A stretch of 64,000 nucleotides of DNA from Sepiola atlantica (taxonomy: Eukaryota > Mollusca > Cephalopoda > Sepiida > Sepiolidae). Positions within the stretch are counted from its first letter, which is position 1, and each line of letters starts with the position of its first letter. Of the stretch, positions 56,286 to 64,000 are shown piece after piece. Made by a program: the position numbers and the translations under genes. Location: NCBI GenBank assembly GCA_963556195.1, contig OY744537.1:19645274-19709273 (forward strand), in the 5' to 3' direction. Under the pieces are notes generated by a model. It saw nothing but the letters and a program-made list of their open reading frames with translations, ran no database searches and was not told the origin of the DNA.

Positions 56286-56799
56286 AAATACCAACCTTTT
56301 CTATTATAAAATCTGATCTTTGCTGAATTTGATGAAATACAATCGACAACTTTGCCCATTTAATTCATTTTGGTGTTTTTTATATCAGTATTAACATTAT
56401 ATATAAAAAAAACAACAATTATTGACCCACTAATAAATTCCAATTTTTCCAATAATCATCTCCAGACTATTAACTTAAAATGAATGAAAAATGTCAAAAC
56501 AGGTAAAATCGTTATGGACCAATTTTATGCGATCTTAGAAGCATTTTAGGAGAATAAAATAACAATTTTATTAAAATCTGTAAACAGTTACTGATTTTCA
56601 TAATTTAATATAATTCAAAGAAATAGATAGTTATTCAAGCTGTTTGTGAATTTCAATTATTACAGATTTTTCTGTTTTGATATTTTTCATTCCTTGTTTT
56701 TTTTTTTTAATGATTTTATAATTCGAACCCTGATCTTAACCCCCTTCCCCCTAAAAACGTTCCTCAATGTGGCAAGACATTTTGAGCGTTTTCGCTAAT

Positions 56800-57380
56800 G
56801 CACTAGTCATCATCATCATATTCAGTTTAACGTCCGTTTTACATATTGGCATGTGTTGGACAGCTTTAAGAAATTGACTTCCAAACTAACCTATCTCTAG
56901 CCAGGTCTTTATTTATCTCTCTTTCGCTCAAGTCCATCCTCATAACTTCCTCACATGTTTTCCTTGGTCTTTCCCTGTGGGCTGACCCTAATACCTCAAT
57001 TTATTTACATCTACTAACCCAATAGCTCTTATCTCTTCTTTCAATGTGGCCATACCATCAAACCTTTCTCTTCTGCTCTCATCTTCCCATATTGACCCGA
57101 TTTAATCTTCCTCTGTATCATTCTCATATCATTTCTCTTCATGTTACACATGTCCAGGTTTCACTTCCATACATCATCACACTGTGTACACATGTCTGGT
57201 AGACTCTACCCTTGGTTGATAATGGTAACGCTCTGCTGGTTATTAATGGCAAACGTTCTCTGAACTTACTCCATCCACTCCTAATTCTTGCTATCACACT
57301 AGGACCTGGTTTTTCCTGTGTAGTGAATCCGCACACCACGAAAGCAGAAGAAATTACAATGTTTTTATTTACACACACGC
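56800..57380 (-). pseudogene. LINE reverse transcriptase C-terminal region
   Basis: The minus strand reads RSGWSKFRERLPLITSRALP, then LSTKGRVYQTCVHSVMMYGS, then ETW, the K-R---R---L--SE-W block after the RT. The following blocks (CNMKRNDMRMIQRK-like, then WPH-KKR) are interrupted by stops. Its 3' end lies at about 56805. The remnant ends only about 100 bases before the acceptor of exon 57481. Confidence 0.8.
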
Positions 57381-57480
57381 ATATATATATATATATATTA
57401 GACCTTCGGCAGTATTGAAATAGATATACACTAATTTATTTTTATCTTTTTAATTAAAATAATGAGGTTTTATTTTTCAG

Positions 57481-57525
57481 GGTCCCTCTCGATTTCTCCA
57501 ACAGTCAGGCGACGCGGTGTGACTT
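57481..57525 (+). CDS. Internal 45-nt exon: basic Ser/Pro linker
   Basis: A short exon sits between the acceptor TTTTATTTTTCAG and the donor ACTT|GTAAGA. It takes two bases to complete the codon left open by the exon ending at 31520 (G+GG), reads GSLSISPTVRRRGVT, and leaves one base over, so it is phase 1 at both ends and could also be a cassette. The SISPTVRRR segment is a plausible phosphorylation site or basic linker, an inference only. GC content is clearly higher than the surrounding intron. No further exon was recognised in the remaining 6.4 kb; candidates with a good phase-1 acceptor and coding content were not found. Confidence 0.65.
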
Positions 57526-57959
57526 GTAAGAACACTCTCACTATTGTGTTGACACTTCTAATTTTAGTGTAAATCTTTTTTGCATTGTAGAACATTTAGC
57601 TCGTTTAGCAGTAGAATAAATTGTATAGATATGCTTTTAAAAATATGTAGGCCTCAGACACTGATTTTTTTATTTTTTTTTATTATTATATTGTGAATAT
57701 GCTTTTTTTGAAAATAGTCTTATAATAGTGAAATAACTTTTTAATAAGATAACTAATAGATTTTTATTTATTTTAGTAATCAAACAATATTATAATGAAT
57801 TTACAGAAGTTAATAAAAAAAAATGTTGGAATTAAAATTTTGGATTTCTTTTTTTAACAGAAACATTTCAGATTATTAAGTACAACAGTTCCAGATTATA
57901 ATTTTTTAAAAACCTATTAGTTCAGTTGTCAGTGTAGTGATTCAGTTTCTATATACATT

Positions 57960-58222
57960 TAATGTAAAATTCCCTACAAGAGTTATTATTTTTCACAAGC
58001 TTGTTTGCCACTCTATAAAATATTTAATGGAAAATTCCTTCCCTTAATTATTACTTTTTACGAACTTGTTTGCCACTCTATAAAATATTTAATGGAAAAT
58101 TCCTTCCCTTAATTATTACTTTTTACGAACTTGTTTGCTACTCTATAAAATATTTAATGGAAAATTCCCTCCCTGAGTTTTTACTTTTTACGAACTTGTT
58201 TGCCACTCTATAAAATATTTAT
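57960..58222 (+). repeat. 65-bp tandem repeat, four units
   Basis: TTGTTTGCCACTCTATAAAA begins at 58001, 58066, 58131 and 58196. Units 2 and 3 are nearly identical, 1 and 4 diverged. Confidence 0.95.
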
Positions 58223-59137
58223 TTGATTAAACCCGAATTCTCAGATTTAAAAGAAATTTCAAAAACTTACCAGTGCAATTTTTAGAGTAATTAGCTGGCT
58301 ATGCTAGTCTAACTTTAATGATCCCCTATTCGAAATTCTGAAAGGGTATTCGTAAACTTAGATAGGAAACAAAAATCGAACAAATAATATTTTTCGAAAG
58401 CTTTTTTTATAATCTGAAAATTTGATGCTTAATCAATAATAATTCTATTTTTTAATAAAATGAATAACAAAAATCCGAATCATTTTTGAAATTTTTTTTC
58501 TTTTTTTGATAATAAATTTTCTTTGTTTTTGAGACTATATCAAATAAATATCTTTATCTTCAAAATGTCATATTCACAGTAATTTGTTTTTTCTTTACTT
58601 ATAGTCAGATCAGTATCTTTTGTATTTTTTCTTTTTTCTTGTGTTACAATATTTTGGTTGCTGTACATTTGGGCATTCTTGAGGTGTTCATTGAAATTTG
58701 ACGCCATATTCAATCACCTCGAGCAAACCATTCTTATTCTTCTGTCTATGTTTATTTAATCATGTCTTGATCTTCTTGACCTTTTTTATGTCTTCTGCTT
58801 AAATTAAACATCTTTTTTTTTTGGCTCGTCCTCAGATTTTCAAGCACGATTCCACTTTTTCTTTACTCACTCATTTGTACTAAAAACACTAAGACTTATG
58901 ATGATTTACGATTAGAGTTTAATTCTCTAACAGATAGTCAGGGCAATAACCTTTAAAACTAATTGAAAATGATTATTTCCATTGACCATTTTTAACTTAG
59001 CATCTCCGGAGATTATAGGGTGGCTTTCAAAATGGAGATCTGACCACAGAGATGCAGTAATAAAAACTCATATTAAATCATTCAATCACTTTTTGTAAAG
59101 GCAAATAAATAAATTGTTTGCTTTATGTATTGCCGAG
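58223..59137. other. Intron, nothing recognised
   Basis: AT-rich. I found no phase-1 exon. Confidence 0.45.
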
Positions 59138-59800
59138 TCACCACTTATCAAGGCCGATAGGCCACTCGAGGATAAGGGTTAATGAGTTTGTCAGAAGGAT
59201 AGTGAAAAAGCAATGTGAGGATTGGTAACAATGGTTGAGACTGGCCAGAAATTAGATTATTTAAGAGGACGACTCAACAAGAATTTGTTACCATTGGAGT
59301 TGAAAACGGCTATGCTTTAGTCAGCTGGAAAGCAGTCCTGTGGTATTGTGTTCTAAAGACGGATAGTTCTTGGAAAGAAACTCTGCTCATGGAAGATCCG
59401 TTTAGTTTTAGGTACACGGAGGGAGAAAGGGAAATTATTTACAGTTGCTGTAACTAGAAGAGTTCTTATTGTAAATGTTTTACATGGGAGGGAACCATAA
59501 ATTGGAGCTCAGTCGAGCACCTATCATGAAAATAAACGATAAAGTAGAGAAAGACTAGCAACCTCTATTCTGTGAGAAAGAGGCTGTAGGGCAGAAGAGG
59601 ACACCCCCCCCCCACTAGATTTTGAAATAGGTTTTGTACTCTGTCAAGGTAGGAAAGGGTGCTCTGAGCGTCACCTCCCCAGATGTGGCAACAGTACTCC
59701 ATCTTAAGACGTATTTGACTCTTATACAAGTAGAGGATTGTGTCAGGAGTGAGATACTTTCTGGAGCAGTAGAAAGATCCAACCGTTTCTTACCAGTTAT
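59138..59800 (-). pseudogene. LINE 3' end, copy H
   Basis: The minus strand shows, in order and across several frames, the CCHIWGGDAQS block (59690 area), LQPLSHRIEVASLSLLYR, FFPRTIRL-NTIPQDCFPAD, then FNSNGNKFLLSRP. These are the C-terminal blocks of CR1/jockey-type reverse transcriptases. The + strand landmark GAGTCACCACTTATCAAGGC is at 59134. It extends about as far as copy B. A C run (59605-59613) and frameshifts break it. The + frame 59634-59891 is its shadow. Confidence 0.85.
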
Positions 59801-60089
59801 ATGTTCAATATCGATGTTTGTGATTTATTTTGTCTTCAATTCTTATTTCAGTTTTATAGAACATTATACAAATATAGATGCTCGACAATAAGTAATCACT
59901 AAATAACTGCAGATGACATCTGATAATTGTTACGACGATGGTTGAAGGTATTTCACATCCCATCTACTGCCGTCATAATTGCAAAATATGCAAATATAGG
60001 ACAACACTAATTAACTGGGTTCATGAAAAAGGACTTTTAGGAAATATTCAAAGTAGGCGATAAATGTCGTTTAGTTGGTTTTGTTTAAT

Positions 60090-60299
60090 TTTATTGGTGA
60101 TAATTTTATTGGTGATAATTTTATTGGTGATAATTTTATTAGTGATAATTTTATTAGTGATAATTTTATTGGTGATAATTTTATTGGTGATAATTTTATT
60201 GGTGATAATTTTATTGGTGATAATTTTATTGGTGATAATTTTATTGGTGATAATTTTATTGGTGATAATTTTATTAGTGATAATTTTATTAGTGATAAT
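60090..60299 (+). repeat. 15-bp tandem repeat, 14 units
   Basis: The unit is TTTTATTGGTGATAA. Units 4, 5, 13 and 14 carry AGTGATAA in place of GGTGATAA, so variants come in pairs. Because the unit is a multiple of three with no stop in several frames, both strands show open frames, which are artefacts. Confidence 0.97.
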
Positions 60300-60324
60300 T
60301 CGTGTAAATATAATAGATTATGTT

Positions 60325-60545
60325 TTAGAATTTTTGAGATGAAGATTAACAATTTGGATTATTCGGATTATTATTATTATCATCATCATCTTCGTTCGAA
60401 CTTCCGTATAGGGTCTCTAGTTCCATTGTTAGGCCCCAAGTTTGAAAAGATGCATCTGAAGATGGTTGGAAGTTAGGTTATATCGGTCGAAAAATTGTGA
60501 ATATAGCAATCAAGATGAGAACAGTAGTTCAAACAATTTAAATAC
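60325..60545. repeat. CTGAAGAAGG family copy 5
   Basis: ATTTGGATTATTCGG at 60353 and AGTAGTTCAAACAATTTAAAT at 60522 form the ends. TGCATCTGAAGATGGTTGGA and TATATCGGTCGAAAAATTGTG lie between. (TTA)n/(TCA)n follows the left end. Confidence 0.75.
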
Positions 60546-63500
60546 AGGCGCAACATAGATTTTCCGACAACTAATCACCCGGCACCTATTTTAATCCGGA
60601 CAAAATCATGAGAGCGGACTTGATAATCCCGCTGCTACCAGACTAGTTTACTGGGTGACCAACAGATGGCTCTGTGTATAGAGCATCATCAATTTTGTTT
60701 GTTTACGTTGCACCCGTTTGTGGTAGCCTCCCTTTATTTTTTAGCTTATATCTTATTTTGCTTGAATTTAACCCTAGTTATGGCTTCACAGGGGCATTCA
60801 AGGGGCAGCTTTGGTGTTAAATGTAAACTTCGATCTATTTTCATCCAAAAAAAAAATTGAACTGCTGAAAAAACTTGATGATGACGTTTTGGTTTAGAGA
60901 CATGGTAGGTGAATAATTAGTTGGTAAGATGTGTGTTGATCAACTGCTATTAAGGTGAAATCGGATAGTCTAGCAAAACGATTAATCTGACAAGACTCTG
61001 GAACCAAAGGTGCCAGAAAATCGGTGTTACATCTGTACTTCACATTTGCATTTATAATAAACTAGACCACCCGTGACCCGTTGGGTCAGTTTGTTATATT
61101 AGCTATGGAATTCATGTATGAGCGTGACACTTGTGGCATAAAGAAAATAGGTTTTTTTTACATAACAGAAGCATTTCTATGAAAGTATATTAAAATGAAA
61201 AAAGAATATAGATAGATTTCTATGAGTCGTTCTGTTTATTATAATTGTTTTTTTTTTTAATTACAGTTACTGAATTATAAGTGGTTGGTTAGGGCGATTT
61301 GAGAAAGGAAGGGGGAACAGCAGGCTTTCTCGCGTACGTAACGAAAACAGAGGGAGTAGGAGTGGTGAAATCTATGAGAGGGAAAGTGGGAGGTGGTTTC
61401 GTTCACCGACCGCTAGTATAGCTGATATTAATAATGAGTGTTGTTTTTTTGTTTGTTTGTTTTTGTTTTTTAAAAGGGAGGAGTTTTTTTGAAACTGCGA
61501 CAGACTTTACGAAGTCCTCCCGTTGAATGTTTTTAGTCGTGAAGAAAACAAATAAACTATTTGATGAAATTAAATGAAATTGTTTAAAAATTTCCAGAAT
61601 GAAAAATTTCATGCGTTCGTTAATCATAATAGAGAATAACAGAATTGGAATAACAGATTGAAGACGATGCTATTTACGCATGCGCAACCGGATGTTGAAA
61701 ACCGGAAAGCTGAAAGCTGATTGCAAACATACAAGAACAATAGAGTTTTAGTATTATATAGATTAATTTACACATATGATAATAGATATTATAGTAGATT
61801 TAGAAAATCCATTAGACACAATAGTTGGGTTGCCTTTTTCCTCTATTTGAAATTAGAACACATTTTTACTTCCATACTGGTGGATTTATAAACAATCTCA
61901 AGAAAGCTGAAAAAAGTAAGTTGTGCCCGGCAATCTGAAGAACAGCCAAATTTTTTTCTCCTCTAGTGAATTGAAGAAAGTCCAAGATTACAACACCTTA
62001 AATGTTGTTCGAAATAAAGACCCAAACCCTTTAATTTCATTTTTATCTTTGCCAACAAATTTAGATTAAGGTTAAGTATTTATCAATATTTCTGTTTTTT
62101 ATGAATTTAAATCACATTTTGTGGAAGGATGGGTGAGCCATTGATGAAGGGAAAATTGATCCTTATGCCCAGAAAAGCAGTTAAAGAAATAGATATTCAT
62201 AGTTATATAATCAAAGTTATTGTCATTGTTCATGAATATACCAGTCTACTAAAGAAGAGATCCAGAGATCATTATAAGGCTTGTTTGTCCTCTAAACTTG
62301 AAATGCCTTTATATAATATATATATATTAAATTCCCGAAACAGTTTTTCATGATAAACAACTGATGATCCCTTAAATAGTGTTAAGACTAGTGTAAATTC
62401 TTGGAAGCAAACTAATATAATAACTACAAAAAAGTAAATTGACTTACAATGTAATTTTCCAACTAAGGACTTGGGACTAAACATGTTTTTGTTTTTTTCA
62501 ATATAGCTTTAATGGTTGAAAAACTTCGAAGACTATATAAATATATAATTAAAAATATTTATTATTAAATAATTATATATATGTGTGTGTGTGTGTATAT
62601 ATATATATATGCAATAAAGTCAGTCAGTTTCTCCATTTTTGTCATAGATATATTCCTTTCTACAAAATCAATATTTCATTTTGAATAGCTATTTTATTTT
62701 GATTGTTGATCAGTGTTAAGAATAATAAAATGTAATTCGAGTTAATTTCTTCCAGCAAATAATTTATTTAACCGGATTTATTTTTGTGTAGCTGCCATTT
62801 TTTTTTAATGTGAGGTAACTTCGTATTCGTCCATTACAGACTTACTTCCCTTTGTTTGGAAGAGAAAAATAATATTTGGGAAAAGAAAAGGGCATAACTC
62901 TGTATTCGCTCATTACAAACTTCCCTTTTTTGGAAAAAATATAAAACCAAAATGAATTTCAAGTAAGTACACTACCGGGCAACGCCACATATATATAGCT
63001 AGTTATATATCAAATTATTGCCGGTGGAAGAAGATCTATTAGGTCGGAATCATAATTTTAAAAGTCTCAAGAGTTGGAATCAAAGTAGATTGTTTGGCCG
63101 ACAGACTTCACAACCCTGGAACATCGTCACCCCATACCCATCAAAAGGCAGACACTATCCATAGACCTCATTACACAACAATAGCAATTCACATATTCTA
63201 ACTTAATATCACTGTGTCTCTCTTTTGTAAAATAAAATAAAATTCAGACTATACGTAGTCAAGTTGACGTACACGTTGATAAGCCATTCATACAGCCACT
63301 TGGGAAGGCAGATGAAAGTGCAGAGATCTTTTTATGTTTATTGATTTTTCTAAAGCTTTTGCTTTTTAAATTTGGAGTGCGTTGTTGATGTTGAAGCATT
63401 TTTGATGCAGGGAAATGTAGTAAATGAACTGTAGACTAAATATGAATAACTTTTGGTACAATATGCTGTTATTATTTTTCATTGCTTTTACTAAACTAGC

Positions 63501-64000
63501 AGGGAATAAATGAAGAACTCAGTCTCTTGCTCCCACCCCTGAACCCCATATTACCGTTTTCATTCATATTTTTTCTATCATTTTAAATTTCAAGTCATAA
63601 ATAAAATAAAATAAAATGTTCTATTTGCTGTTTATGGATGTCCAGTATGGACTAAAACGACAATGTTATTGTAAAATATTCATTGTGTATGGAAGCCCTG
63701 AATAAAGTATCTTAATCTTGAATAGTGTAAAAAAAAATCTATAGAATTTGCTACCCTCTCATTTTGTAGCTGAGTTTCGTTTAGCGAAATAAAGTTTAAT
63801 ATTTTTACTATTTTTCAGAGTTTTGTTCTACTTATCACAAGATACATTAATAATCTTTTTTGTGAACCAGCATATTTTATTTGAATATTTTATTTGAATA
63901 TTTTATTTGAATATTTTATTTACATTTTCAAAGTGGTAATCGGTTTCGGAAGAAAGGACATCGAGCCTCCAGGTCTAGACGGTTCATCTAGTATATATAT
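60546..64000. other. Intron to window end, dispersed repeats only
   Basis: A dispersed repeat spans about 61060-61765 (edge CTAGACCACCCGTGACCCGT; GC-richer part 61280-61420). The motif ATATAGCTTTAATGGTTG is at 62504 and the repeat edge ACCGGGCAACGCC at 62973. ATATTTTATTTGA is repeated at 63870-63915. The frame 62129-62353 has no supported acceptor in phase 1 and is not recognised. Confidence 0.5.

Noticed and set aside
59634..59891. 85-codon plus frame
   Set aside because: It is antisense to the LINE 3' end whose minus-strand blocks are recognisable.
60071..60476. Repeat proteins (FIGDN)n or (IKLSP)n
   Set aside because: Both strands are open only because the 15-bp unit lacks stops.
62129..62353. 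Next exon of the PH gene
   Set aside because: No convincing acceptor in phase 1 and no recognisable domain; composition is like the surrounding intron.

Overview
The window reads as intronic DNA of a large animal gene, most probably from a cephalopod mollusc (octopus-like). That is an inference from very AT-rich sequence, long (TA)n arrays, very long introns, several families of decayed LINE and mariner elements, and tRNA-, 5S- and U2-headed SINE-like elements. Nothing looks bacterial or organellar, and no complete intact protein gene lies here.

One host gene is supported, on the + strand, by short exons separated by introns of 4 to 26 kb: 5592-5718 (end of a PH domain), 31340-31520 (Ser/Thr-rich linker plus a short helix) and 57481-57525 (basic Ser/Pro linker). 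An optional 21-nt microexon may lie at 9857-9877. All splice phases agree whether or not the microexon is used. The PH end resembles the TBC1D2/TBC1D2B family, but the window holds only a slice, so the gene name is tentative. Upstream and downstream exons lie outside the window or were not recognised.

The rest is mobile and repetitive DNA. Region by region: 1.9-2.8 kb compound GA/TA array; 3.3-3.65 kb 5S-headed SINE (minus); 4.3-5.5 kb foldback repeat and a tandem duplication touching the PH exon; 6.5-7.3 kb LINE piece and tRNA SINE; 7.9-9.5 kb a 99-bp satellite grown inside an older repeat; 10.1-10.6 kb two copies of a tRNA-headed SINE carrying a hammerhead ribozyme; 11.5-13.4 kb mariner, LINE and SINE fragments and a MITE; 15.4-15.8 kb hAT remnant; 17.6-26.7 kb LINE remnants, a U2-headed SINE nested in another repeat, and a third hammerhead SINE; 33-36.4 kb LINE end, foldback, GIY-YIG retroelement and a 612-bp GGTCC-ended element; 38-39 kb hairpin and solo LTR; 39.6-41.5 kb a full-length dead mariner inside a minisatellite; 42.4-43.6 kb MITE and minisatellite; 48-53.3 kb LINE ends; 54-58.2 kb palindromes, LINE and 65-bp tandem repeats; 59.1-60.5 kb LINE end, 15-bp tandem repeat and foldback relative.

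The most interesting signal is the set of minus-strand hammerhead ribozymes (10455-10506, 10117-10168, 23061-23105) and a decayed plus-strand relative (12874-12928). Each lies directly behind a tRNA-like Pol III head. Stems differ in sequence between copies yet still pair, which indicates selection on the fold.
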